Positions 41,652 to 49,101 of a DNA stretch of 49,101 bases are shown here, one piece after another; position 1 is the first letter of the stretch, and each line of letters starts with the position of its first letter. Source of the DNA: Myxococcus xanthus (GTDB taxonomy: Bacteria > Myxococcota > Myxococcia > Myxococcales > Myxococcaceae); assembly GCF_013116825.1 (NCBI RefSeq), contig NZ_JABFNS010000063.1, forward strand, positions 1 to 49,101, in the 5' to 3' direction. Made by a program: the position numbers and the translations under genes. A model generated the notes under the pieces. It worked only from the letters and a program-made list of their open reading frames with translations. It was not told the origin of the DNA and made no database searches.

Positions 41652-42848
41652 CTACGCGGGCAGCAGCACCAGTCGGGCAATCTCCGGGGGCGCGCCCACG
41701 CGCATGGGGGGGCCCACGAAGCCACAACCCCGGCTGACGTAGATGAGCGAGTCGCCCGTGCGGCTCAGGCCCGCGTTGCGGTCTCCCCAGATGAGGTCGC
41801 CCATCAGGTTGCCCGGGAACATCTGTCCGCCGTGCGTGTGCCCTGAGACTTGGAGCCCCACGCCGCGCCGGGCCACCTCGTCGAAGTTGGACGGCTGGTG
41901 CGCCAGCAGTACGGAGGCGCGGTCGGGCCGCACGTCGCGCAACGCCGCGTCCAGGTCATAGCCGCGCTCGCCCAGGCGGTGCGCGCTCCAGTCGTCCACA
42001 CCCGCCAGTTGGAAGGAGGCCGCGCTGTCGCCAATGGACACGGAGCGGTTGCGGAGCGTGTGGATGCCCAGCCCCTCCAGGAAGGCGACCCACGAATCGG
42101 CGCCCGAGTAGTAGTCGTGGTTGCCGGTGACGAACCAGGTGCCGTACCGCGCGTTCAGCTTCCCCAGGCTGGCGGCGAAGCCCCCCAGCGCATTCACGGA
42201 GCCGTCCACGAGGTCCCCGGTGATGGCGATGACGTCCGGCTTGAGTGCGTTGGTGCGGGACACCAGCTCATCGATGAATCGGCGCTGAATCACCCCGCCG
42301 ATGTGGATGTCGGTGAGTTGCACCAGCGTGAGGCCTTCCAGCTCGCGCGGAAGGTAGGGCAGCCGCACGGGGATGTCTCGCACATCGGGTGGGTGGTACG
42401 CGCGCCAGCCGCCGTAGGAGCTCATCGCCACGCCCGCGAGCCCCGCGCCCACCGCGATCCCCTGACCCAGCAGTGCCCGGCGCTCCGGCGACGCGGGCGC
42501 GGTGGGGGCCGTCGTCTCCGCGCGTGCCTTGCGGCGCTCACGCCACGCGGCCAGGGCCCGTACCATGTCCACCGCCAAGGTGAACATGAGCAGGTAGAGG
42601 ACCAGGCCAATCCACAGGAGGAAGACGATGCCCAGGCGCCGGGCGCCCTCGGAGGGCAGCACGGAGCCAATGGCCCGCGCGCTCAGCGCTCCGACGAAGC
42701 CCACGGCGAACAGCCCCTGGGCGGTGCGCCGCAGCCACTTGCGCTTCGTCACGTCACGGACGAGCCGACGGTAGAGATAGACATGGCCCACCGACAGGAC
42801 GGCGAGCACGGGGACGAAGAAGAGGAGCAGGCTGACCCAGCGTGGCAT
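41652..42848 (-). CDS. Membrane-anchored metallophosphoesterase
   Basis: A 398-residue protein from ATG 42848, with four predicted N-terminal helices (VSLLLFFVPVLAVLSVGHVY, AQGLFAVGFVGALSARAIGS, LGIVFLLWIGLVLYLLMFTL, and a weaker GIAVGAGLAGVAMSS). The calcineurin-like domain follows from about residue 160 with the complete metal set: TDIHIGG, ITGDLVDG, VTGNHDYY and SGHTHGGQMFPG. Homologues are YkuE/YaeI-type membrane phosphodiesterases, which in some bacteria act on lipid or peptidoglycan precursors; the substrate here is uncertain. It is convergent with gufA, with 17 bp between the stops. Confidence 0.93.
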   Translation of the reverse strand: MPRWVSLLLFFVPVLAVLSVGHVYLYRRLVRDVTKRKWLRRTAQGLFAVGFVGALSARAIGSVLPSEGARRLGIVFLLWIGLVLYLLMFTLAVDMVRALAAWRERRKARAETTAPTAPASPERRALLGQGIAVGAGLAGVAMSSYGGWRAYHPPDVRDIPVRLPYLPRELEGLTLVQLTDIHIGGVIQRRFIDELVSRTNALKPDVIAITGDLVDGSVNALGGFAASLGKLNARYGTWFVTGNHDYYSGADSWVAFLEGLGIHTLRNRSVSIGDSAASFQLAGVDDWSAHRLGERGYDLDAALRDVRPDRASVLLAHQPSNFDEVARRGVGLQVSGHTHGGQMFPGNLMGDLIWGDRNAGLSRTGDSLIYVSRGCGFVGPPMRVGAPPEIARLVLLPA

Positions 42849-43018
42849 CGGGAATCCTGCATAACGAAAGCGCTCCCGCCGCGCTCCAGGATTCCAGGGG
42901 GGCAGGCGGGAAGGCGGCATGGGCACACCCCTGGCCCCTTTTCCACGCCGCCGCGCCGGGGCAGGCTTCGCCATCCCGCGAGGCCGATTCCCGGTTCACG
43001 CACCCCTTCGAGGTCATC

Positions 43019-43495
43019 ATGCTCCGCTCCCTGCTGGTTCCCATGCTCCTGGCTGTCTCGCTGCTCGGCTGTGGCGACGACGAAAGCGTCAACCCCGACT
43101 CGGGAGACCCGACCAAGGTGACGTACGCGGAGTCGCTCAACGTGGACCTGGCCGAGATGACCCGGCTGGAGAGCGGGCTCTACATCCAGGACACCTTCGT
43201 CGTGGAGGATGGCGCGCAGGCCGAGGCGGGCAAGCGCGTGCAGGTGCGCTACACGGGCTACCTGCCGGACGGCCGCAGCTTCGACGCCACCGGCAACGGG
43301 CCCGCAATCAGCTTCACACTGGGCGTGGGGCAGGTCATCGCGGGCTGGGATGAAGGCATCGCCGGCATGCGCGTGGGGAGCCGTCGCCGCCTCATCATCC
43401 CGTCGTCCCTGGGTTATGGCGCCACCGGCTCGGGCGGCCGGATTCCGCCGTACACGGTCCTCATCTTCGACACCGAGCTCGTGTCCGTCCGCTGA
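43019..43495 (+). CDS. FKBP-type peptidyl-prolyl isomerase lipoprotein
   Basis: A 158-residue protein from ATG 43019. The lipobox is VSLLGC, in a short hydrophobic leader (MLRSLLVPMLLAVSLLGC). The FKBP domain occupies residues about 50-158 with VQVRYTGYLPDGRSFDATG, FTLGVGQVIAGWDEGIAGMR, LIIPSSLGYGATGSGG, IPPYTVLIFDTEL. The conserved aromatic pocket residues (Y, F, D, W, Y) are all visible. It likely accelerates proline isomerisation of proteins in the periplasm or at the outer membrane. It is divergent from the phosphoesterase gene, and no further operon partner is clear. Confidence 0.95.
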   Translation: MLRSLLVPMLLAVSLLGCGDDESVNPDSGDPTKVTYAESLNVDLAEMTRLESGLYIQDTFVVEDGAQAEAGKRVQVRYTGYLPDGRSFDATGNGPAISFTLGVGQVIAGWDEGIAGMRVGSRRRLIIPSSLGYGATGSGGRIPPYTVLIFDTELVSVR

Positions 43496-43613
43496 CGGAG
43501 GCGAGGAACTCCGCTCGCCGACGTGCTATAGGAATTCCTTGTCTTCCGGGAAGTCTGGGTCGGTGTGGACCGACCTGGAGGTTCGTGGTGACCCGGAATG
43601 GGGGAGGCGAGCG

Positions 43614-44804
43614 ATGTCGCGGTCCGAGGCGGAGATGAGTTTGGAGGGCCCCCGAGCAGCAGTCGCGGGGGAGGGCGCGTTCCACGGGCTGCTCACGCAG
43701 CCGTCGTCCGAGGTGGCGGCGCAGCTCTACGAGGAGCTCGGGAGCTCCCAGCGCGAGCGGCTCCAGAAGGAGGCCGCCCAGGCCGCGGTGGCGGAGCGCC
43801 AGCGCCTGGCGGAAGTCCTGCGCCAGGCCCGTGACTTCTCGGGCGCCGCGCGCCTGCTGGATGGCTGCGGCGCCGCGGCCCTGGTGGCGGAGCTGTACGT
43901 CCAGGGCGGGCGTTACGTGGACGCGGCGGAGGCGTACCTGCGCGCGGGTGAGGTGGAGCGCGCCGCGGCCGCCTTCGAGCGGGGCGGCGCCATGGAGCGC
44001 GCGCTGGAGGCCTACCGCGGCCTGGGCGCGCGTGAGGCCATGGCGCACTGCCTGGTGCGCTTGGGGCGTCCGTACGAGGCGGCGCAGCTCTACCGCGAGC
44101 TGGGCCAGCCGCACGCGGAGGTGGAAGCGCTCGCGAGCGTTCCCTCTGGTGACCCGCGTCACCTGGAGTCCGTGCTGCGCATGTGCAAGCTGCTGGATGG
44201 CGAGGGCTTCACGCGGCGTGCGCTGGCGCTCCTGGCCGACACGATGCGCGGCACGGAGTCGGCGCGGGGAGACCCGGCGCTGGCGGCGGAGAAGGCCCGG
44301 CTGCTGCGTCGCCTGGGCATGGACGCGGAGGCCGAGGCCGTCATCGCGCGTCTGCCCTCGAACGCGGCGGCGCCGGAGTCCAATGGCTACCACTACCTGA
44401 AGGCCATCCCCATCTTCGGAGAGCTGTCGCTTGAGGACATGAAAGACCTGTACCGCGTGGCGCGGCAGGTGCTCATCCCGGCGGGCGCGGTGCTGCTGGA
44501 GAAGGGCTCGCCGGGCAGCGGCCTCTTCGTGCTCATGGAGGGCGAGGTGGACGTGTTCAGCGGGCCGGAGGCGGACGCGCGCCGGCTCAACACGCTGGGG
44601 CCTGGCGCCTACCTGGGAGAAATCTCCCTGGTGCAGGATGCGCCGGTGTCCGCCCAGGTCCGCGCGCGCACGGCGGTCCGCGCGCTGCGCATCACCCGCG
44701 CGGGTTTCCAGCACTACCTGGACACACATGACGCGGCGGCGCTGCGCATCTTCCGCCTCTTCACGCACAACCTCGCGGCGCGCGTGCGGGCGCTCAGCAC
44801 CTGA
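43614..44804 (+). CDS. Helical-repeat protein with C-terminal cyclic-nucleotide-binding fold
   Basis: A 396-residue protein from ATG 43614 (GGGGGAGG six bases upstream). Residues about 55-265 contain alpha-helical repeats (VAELYVQGGRYVDAAEAYLR, AAAAFERGGAMERALEAYRG, LVRLGRPYEAAQLYREL) like TPRs. Residues about 270-390 are a cNMP-binding jelly roll (GLFVLMEGEVDVFSGPEADA, LNTLGPGAYLGEISLVQDAP). The phosphate-binding loop reads APVSAQVRA, with Val345 where cAMP-binding proteins have the phosphate-contacting Arg, so cyclic nucleotide binding is doubtful. There is no DNA-binding domain. It may be a scaffold or sensor of a signalling complex. Confidence 0.85.
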   Translation: MSRSEAEMSLEGPRAAVAGEGAFHGLLTQPSSEVAAQLYEELGSSQRERLQKEAAQAAVAERQRLAEVLRQARDFSGAARLLDGCGAAALVAELYVQGGRYVDAAEAYLRAGEVERAAAAFERGGAMERALEAYRGLGAREAMAHCLVRLGRPYEAAQLYRELGQPHAEVEALASVPSGDPRHLESVLRMCKLLDGEGFTRRALALLADTMRGTESARGDPALAAEKARLLRRLGMDAEAEAVIARLPSNAAAPESNGYHYLKAIPIFGELSLEDMKDLYRVARQVLIPAGAVLLEKGSPGSGLFVLMEGEVDVFSGPEADARRLNTLGPGAYLGEISLVQDAPVSAQVRARTAVRALRITRAGFQHYLDTHDAAALRIFRLFTHNLAARVRALST

Positions 44805-45240
44805 CGGCGCGCATGTCTGTCATTCCGGGCTCGTGTGTTCGCACCCGCGCCCGGATTGACAACACGGCGTCTGTGCTTTAATTCAAACGCATCATGAGGC
44901 CCGTCTCCTTCAACGCCCTGCTGTGTGCGCGCACGTTCGCGCCGGCGGCGGACGTGTGCCTCGCCCCCCGTCACGAGGTTCTGCTCGACATTTGAGTTGG
45001 CGGACCGGTGTCTCCGGCGCGCGGGTTGGCTGGTTCCCGTGTGCCGTGAGCTCCGGCTCCGCCATCTCTCTCATGCCGCGTCCTCGTGTGTCCTCACGTG
45101 TCCCTGAGCGGGCCTGACGTGCCCCTCCGGCGAGTCGCGCGTGCGTTCCGCTGAGGCCTTCGCGGCGTCATCCCTTCACTTCAACCGGCGCCTCAATTCA
45201 ACCCGCGGGCCTCGCTGCTCGACGGGAACGGGAGTCTTTC
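44805..45240 (+). promoter_or_regulatory. Long leader region of the EF-G gene with a possible promoter
   Basis: TTGACA (44856-44861) and TTTAAT (44877-44882) with a 15-bp spacer are a plausible, slightly short sigma-70-type promoter about 360 bp before the EF-G start. Just downstream, a 33-codon frame (ATG 44894 to TGA 44995) beginning MRPVSFNALLCARTF could be a leader peptide, but no ribosome binding site supports it. The rest of the gap has no gene. Confidence 0.4.
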
Positions 45241-47349
45241 ATGTCTCGCCACACACGCATCGAGCGGTACCGCAACATCGGCATCATGGCTCACATCGAC
45301 GCGGGGAAGACGACGCTCACCGAGCGCGTCCTCTTCTTCACCGGTCGCATCCACTCCGTGGGAGAGGTGCACGACGGAGCCACGGAGATGGACTGGCTGC
45401 CGCAGGAGAAGCAGCGCGGCATCACCATCACCTCCGCGGCCACCACCGCGTTCTGGCAACCCCAGCAGGGGATGGGCGCGGGTGTGCCCCACCGCATCAA
45501 CGTCCTGGACACCCCAGGGCACGTGGACTTCACCATCGAAGTGGAGCGCTCGCTCCGTGTGCTGGACGGCGCGGTCGCTGTCTTCGACGCGAGCCAGGGC
45601 GTGGAGCCCCAGTCGGAGGCGGTGTGGCGGCAGGCGGACCGGTACAACGTGCCGCGCATCGCCTTCATCAACAAGATGGACAAGGTGGGCGCGGACTTCG
45701 CCATGAGCGTCGCGTCCATCCAGGCGCGGCTGGGCGCGCGGCCGGTGGCCGTGCAGTGGCCCCTGGGCGAGGGCTCGGAATTCCGCGGGCTGGTGGACCT
45801 GGTGCGCATGCGCGCCGTGATGTTCGACGGGGAGGACGGGAGCTTCGTCGACGGCCAGGCCGTGCCGGAGGCCGTGCGCGCGGAGGTGGAGGCGCAGCGG
45901 CTGCGGCTCATCGAGGCGTGCGCGGACGAGGACGCCACCGTGCTGGAGAAGTTCGTGGACGGGCGGTTGGAGGACATCACCGCGGAGGACCTGGAGCGCG
46001 CGTTGCGCTCGGGCACGCTCGCGCGGACGCTGGTGCCGGTGCTGTGCGGGTCGGCCTTCAAGAAGAAGGGAGTGCAGATGTTGCTGGACGCCATCGTCAA
46101 CTACCTTCCCGCGCCTTCGGACATGCCCGCCGTGGAGGGCTTTGTCCCGGGCAAGGAGGCGCGTGTGTCCCGGCCCGTATCCGATTCGGGGCCGCCTTGT
46201 GCCCTGGCCTTCAAGCTCATGAGCGACAAGGCCGTGGGCGGCATCGTGTTCCTCCGCGTCTATTCGGGCACGCTGCGCGCGGGCACCGTCCTGCTCAACC
46301 CCGCCACCGGGCGGCGTGAGCGGGTGGGGCGCTTGATGTTCATGCACGCCAACCGCCGCGAGGAAGTGGCGGAGGTCCATGCGGGAGACATCTGCGCGGC
46401 GCTGGGTCTGAAGGGCGTGCGCACGGGCGACACGTTGTGCGACCCGGCGGAGCCCGTGGTGCTGGAGTCGCTGGGTGTCATGGAGCCCGTGGTGCAACTC
46501 GCCGTGGAGGCGCGCTCGCCCGCGGAGCTGACGAAGCTGGAGGACGGCCTTCACCGGCTGGCGGCGGAGGACCCGTCGCTGCGTGTGGGCGTGGACCCGG
46601 AGAGCGGCCAGGTGCTGCTGTCCGGCATGGGAGAGCTGCACCTGGAGGTGGTGGTGGACCGCTTGAGGACAGAGCACGGCGTGGAGGCCCGGGTAGGCCA
46701 GCCCAAGGTGGCCTGGCGCGACACGCTCCGGCGCCGGGTGCGTCAGGAGTACCGCCACGTCCGCCAGTCGGGCGGGCCCGGACAGTACGCGTACGTGGTG
46801 CTGGACGTGGGGCCGGCGCCGCGTGGCGCGGGGCTCGTCTTCACGGACGACACGCGCGGGGGCACCATTCCCAAGGAGTTGGTGCCCGCCATCGAGAAGG
46901 GCGTGGCCGGGGCCATGGCCCGAGGCGTGCGGGACGGCGTGCCGCTGGTGGACCTGGAGGTGCGGCTCGTGGATGGGGACACGCACGTGCGTGACTCCAC
47001 GCCCCAGGCCTTCGCCGTGGCCGGCTCCCTGGCGCTCCAGGCGGCGGCGCACAGGGCGGGCGTGCAGCCACTGGAGCCGGTGATGGAGGTGGAGGTCACC
47101 ACGCCCGAGGAGTACCTCGGCGAGGTGTTGGGGGACCTGGCGGCGCGGCGGGGGCGGGTGCTGGGCATGGAGGCGCGCGGCGTGGTGCGGCTCGTCTCCG
47201 CGCGGGTGCCCATGGCCAGCCTCTTCGGCTACGTCACCGGGCTGCGAGGCCGCACCCAGGGCCGGGCCCAGGCCAGCATGCGTCTGGGCGCGTACGAGCC
47301 GGTGCCAGAGGCACTCCAGGCCTCTTATGCGGCGGAGGCTCGGGCCTGA
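45241..47349 (+). CDS. fusA: Translation elongation factor G (stand-alone paralogue)
   Basis: A 702-residue translational GTPase. G1 is AHIDAGKTT (17-25), the switch [11 protein letters not shown] follows, G3 is DTPGH (90-94), and G4 is NKMD (144-147). G5-like GSAFKKKG is near residue 271. Domains II-V follow ([60 protein letters not shown]). The length and all motifs are those of a full EF-G catalysing ribosomal translocation or recycling. It is not next to rpsL, rpsG or tuf, so it is probably a second EF-G; many deltaproteobacteria carry two. The division of labour is unknown. A hairpin ends the gene. Confidence 0.95.
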   Translation: MSRHTRIERYRNIGIMAHIDAGKTTLTERVLFFTGRIHSVGEVHDGATEMDWLPQEKQRGITITSAATTAFWQPQQGMGAGVPHRINVLDTPGHVDFTIEVERSLRVLDGAVAVFDASQGVEPQSEAVWRQADRYNVPRIAFINKMDKVGADFAMSVASIQARLGARPVAVQWPLGEGSEFRGLVDLVRMRAVMFDGEDGSFVDGQAVPEAVRAEVEAQRLRLIEACADEDATVLEKFVDGRLEDITAEDLERALRSGTLARTLVPVLCGSAFKKKGVQMLLDAIVNYLPAPSDMPAVEGFVPGKEARVSRPVSDSGPPCALAFKLMSDKAVGGIVFLRVYSGTLRAGTVLLNPATGRRERVGRLMFMHANRREEVAEVHAGDICAALGLKGVRTGDTLCDPAEPVVLESLGVMEPVVQLAVEARSPAELTKLEDGLHRLAAEDPSLRVGVDPESGQVLLSGMGELHLEVVVDRLRTEHGVEARVGQPKVAWRDTLRRRVRQEYRHVRQSGGPGQYAYVVLDVGPAPRGAGLVFTDDTRGGTIPKELVPAIEKGVAGAMARGVRDGVPLVDLEVRLVDGDTHVRDSTPQAFAVAGSLALQAAAHRAGVQPLEPVMEVEVTTPEEYLGEVLGDLAARRGRVLGMEARGVVRLVSARVPMASLFGYVTGLRGRTQGRAQASMRLGAYEPVPEALQASYAAEARA

Positions 47350-47359
47350 GGTGAAGGGC

Positions 47360-47391
47360 GGCCCCGGGAGCCAGGAGTGGCTCTCGGGGCC
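47360..47391 (+). terminator. Terminator hairpin after EF-G gene
   Basis: GGCCCCGGGAGCCA and TGGCTCTCGGGGCC pair at 13 of 14 positions around a 4-base loop (GGAG), 10 bp after the EF-G stop. There is no U-run, but the stem is very strong. Confidence 0.7.
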
Positions 47392-47698
47392 TGTAGGACA
47401 TTCCGGGTCTTTCGACTTGGAAGGATCTGGACCCTGTACAAATGTCCATCAGGGGCCATAAAACCGGAAAGCAAGCCGTTGATTTCACGGGACTTCCGGG
47501 ACGGGAAAGTGCAGGGTCCCGCGCCGATTCTCCGGAATGGGTAGGGGTGACCCCCTGTTTCCATCCGTTCCCAAAGCGGTTCGGCCGACCGGGCCCGACC
47601 GCGCACCGCCAGGCGCCCCGGACATGCGTCCGACTGGGCGCGCTGCGCGGGCTTCCTCCCCTGGGGAGGAGGCGGGCTCTCTTCAACGTCAGGAACCC
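47392..47698 (+). promoter_or_regulatory. Leader region of the RNA helicase gene
   Basis: No gene is seen. It contains a long-range inverted repeat, GGACCCTG (47429-47436) with CAGGGTCC (47512-47519), and a relatively A-rich stretch around 47437-47500. This could fold into an extended leader structure of the downstream helicase mRNA; no known riboswitch or RNA family was recognised. Confidence 0.4.
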
Positions 47699-49101
47699 AT
47701 GACTTTCGACGAACTGCAGCTTCACGACACCCTCCTGCGCGCCGTCAAGGCGGAGGGTTACACCACCCCCACGCCCATCCAGCAGAAGGCCATTCCCCAC
47801 GCGCTGGCCGGGCGGGATGTGCTCGGCGTGGCCCAGACGGGCACGGGCAAGACGGCGGCCTTCGCGCTGCCCATCCTCCAGCGGCTGTCCGCCAAGGCGC
47901 CCGCGGGCGGGGCGCGCCCGGTGCGCTGCCTGGTCCTGACGCCCACGCGCGAGCTGGCGGGTCAGGTGGGCGACAGCTTCGGAACCTACGGCAAGGGGCT
48001 CCCCCTGCGTCACGCCGTCATCTTCGGTGGCGTGGGCCAGAATCCGCAGGTCCAGACGCTGCGCAATGGCGTGGATGTGCTGGTGGCCACGCCGGGTCGC
48101 CTGCTCGACCTGATGGAGCAGGGCTTCGTGTCGCTGCGCTCGCTCGAGGTGTTCGTGCTCGACGAGGCGGACCGCATGCTCGACATGGGCTTCATCCACG
48201 ACGTGCGGCGCGTCATCAAGGCGCTGCCGCCCAAGCGGCAGACGCTGTTCTTCAGCGCCACGCTGCCCCCGGACATCGTGGACCTCGCGCGCAGCATCCT
48301 CACGGACCCCATCCGCGTGGAGGTGACGCCGGCGTCCAGCACCGCGGAGACGGTGAGCCAGCAGGTGTACTTCGTGGAGCGCGAGCAGAAGCGCGGGCTG
48401 CTGACGCACCTGCTGAAGGAAGGCAACATCCACCGCGCGCTCGTCTTCACCCGCACCAAGCACGGCGCGAACCGCGTGGCGAAGCAGTTGGAGGGCGCGG
48501 GCGTCAGCTCGGCGGCCATCCACGGCAACAAGAGCCAGAATGCCCGTGAGCGCGCGCTCGACGAGTTCCGCTCCGGGACGCTCCGCGTGCTCGTGGCGAC
48601 GGACATCGCCGCGCGCGGCATCGACATCGACGGGCTGAGCTACGTCGTCAACTACGACCTGCCCAACGTGCCGGAGCAGTACGTGCACCGCATTGGCCGC
48701 ACCGGCCGCGCGGGGGCCAGCGGCACCGCTGTCTCCTTCTGCGACGCCGAGGAGCGCGCGTACCTGCGCGACATCGAGCGCACCATCCGCCGCAACGTGC
48801 CCGTGGTGGAGGACCATCCGTACCGCTCGGGCCAGCCCGCGCCGCGTCCCGTGAGTCATGCGTCCGGCGCCGCGCCGGAGGCCCGTCCTTCGGGCAACGG
48901 TGGGCGGCCCCAGGGCACGCCGCGTCCCGCGGGCAACGGTGGTGGCGGCGGACACTCCGCGGGGGCTTCGCGCCGCCGCCGGGAGGGGCGTGGTGGCGCT
49001 GGCGGCGGAGGCCGTGGGCAGGGCCGTCCCGAAGGGGGCCGCTCGGCGCAGGGCTCGGGTGGCTCCGGTGGCAACGCCAGCAGGGGTGGCCAGGGGGGCT
49101 C
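47699..49101 (+). CDS. DEAD-box RNA helicase (RhlE-like), 3' end outside window
   Basis: An ATP-dependent RNA helicase from ATG 47699. The Q motif ([15 protein letters not shown]) is near residue 25, Walker A AQTGTGKT spans 45-52, motif Ia is TPTRELA, and DEAD lies at 155-158. SAT is at 186-188, motif V is [10 protein letters not shown], and HRIGRTGR is at 330-337. After about residue 370 a Gly/Arg/Ser-rich tail begins ([20 protein letters not shown]) and continues past the window end, so at least 467 residues are present. Such tails bind RNA. RhlE-type helicases act in ribosome assembly and mRNA turnover, often at low temperature. Confidence 0.95.
   Translation, partial: MTFDELQLHDTLLRAVKAEGYTTPTPIQQKAIPHALAGRDVLGVAQTGTGKTAAFALPILQRLSAKAPAGGARPVRCLVLTPTRELAGQVGDSFGTYGKGLPLRHAVIFGGVGQNPQVQTLRNGVDVLVATPGRLLDLMEQGFVSLRSLEVFVLDEADRMLDMGFIHDVRRVIKALPPKRQTLFFSATLPPDIVDLARSILTDPIRVEVTPASSTAETVSQQVYFVEREQKRGLLTHLLKEGNIHRALVFTRTKHGANRVAKQLEGAGVSSAAIHGNKSQNARERALDEFRSGTLRVLVATDIAARGIDIDGLSYVVNYDLPNVPEQYVHRIGRTGRAGASGTAVSFCDAEERAYLRDIERTIRRNVPVVEDHPYRSGQPAPRPVSHASGAAPEARPSGNGGRPQGTPRPAGNGGGGGHSAGASRRRREGRGGAGGGGRGQGRPEGGRSAQGSGGSGGNASRGGQGG

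Noticed and set aside
45193..47052. 619-codon minus-strand frame opposite EF-G
   Set aside because: EF-G on the plus strand has every GTPase motif; the opposite frame is compositional.
1..49101. CRISPR arrays, tRNA, rRNA or a prophage
   Set aside because: I saw no regularly spaced direct repeats, cloverleaf-like sequences, ribosomal RNA signatures or phage structural genes.

Overview
The window is very GC-rich, densely coded DNA from a myxobacterium, most likely a Myxococcus close to M. xanthus. The strongest evidence is a light-response locus at 39406-41634. It holds an ECF sigma factor, a multi-pass membrane anti-sigma factor and a 111-residue SH3-like protein, joined by two ATGA overlaps, with a ZIP-family gene divergent to them. 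This is the carQRS/gufA arrangement known from M. xanthus. Many lipoproteins, secreted Ig/FN3-like proteins and DUF1552/DUF1592 proteins also fit. The first 19 bases are the Tn5/Nextera mosaic end, so the left edge is a contig end carrying sequencing adapter.

Region 1 (1-5736): a cytochrome P450 cut by the contig end, with its ferredoxin-ferredoxin reductase fusion upstream; a fibronectin type III lipoprotein; and an AT-richer lipoprotein of unknown function. Region 2 (5737-23583) is accessory and scarred. At least five same-strand fragments resemble the 3' end of an IS91-like element. They lie beside a truncated RND pump gene, a truncated and frameshifted amidohydrolase gene and a small dehydrogenase remnant. 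Between the scars are two separate DUF1592-type haem lipoprotein plus DUF1552 Tat protein pairs, a beta-helix lipoprotein, an outer-membrane protein, a dihydrofolate reductase-like protein, an SDR, a P-loop kinase-like protein, and a LysR regulator with a pirin.

Region 3 (23584-38826) is a more orderly housekeeping and envelope region. It has an Ig-like lipoprotein, two small membrane proteins, an ABC-2 exporter with a linked anchored protein, hemB, and a run of DUF4177, RDD, tandem ATP-grasp and P1-peptidase genes ending in a 39-residue basic protein. An AI-2E-family permease and an outer-membrane barrel follow. Region 4 (38877-49101): carQRS with an apparently decayed gufA, a membrane metallophosphoesterase, an FKBP lipoprotein, a TPR-like/cyclic-nucleotide-fold protein, a stand-alone EF-G, and a RhlE-like DEAD-box helicase that runs off the right edge.

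No rRNA, tRNA, CRISPR array or intact mobile element was seen. The most promising loci for new biology are the tandem ATP-grasp/P1-peptidase/RDD cluster, the duplicated haem-lipoprotein/DUF1552 pairs, and the scatter of 3'-end insertion-element fragments.
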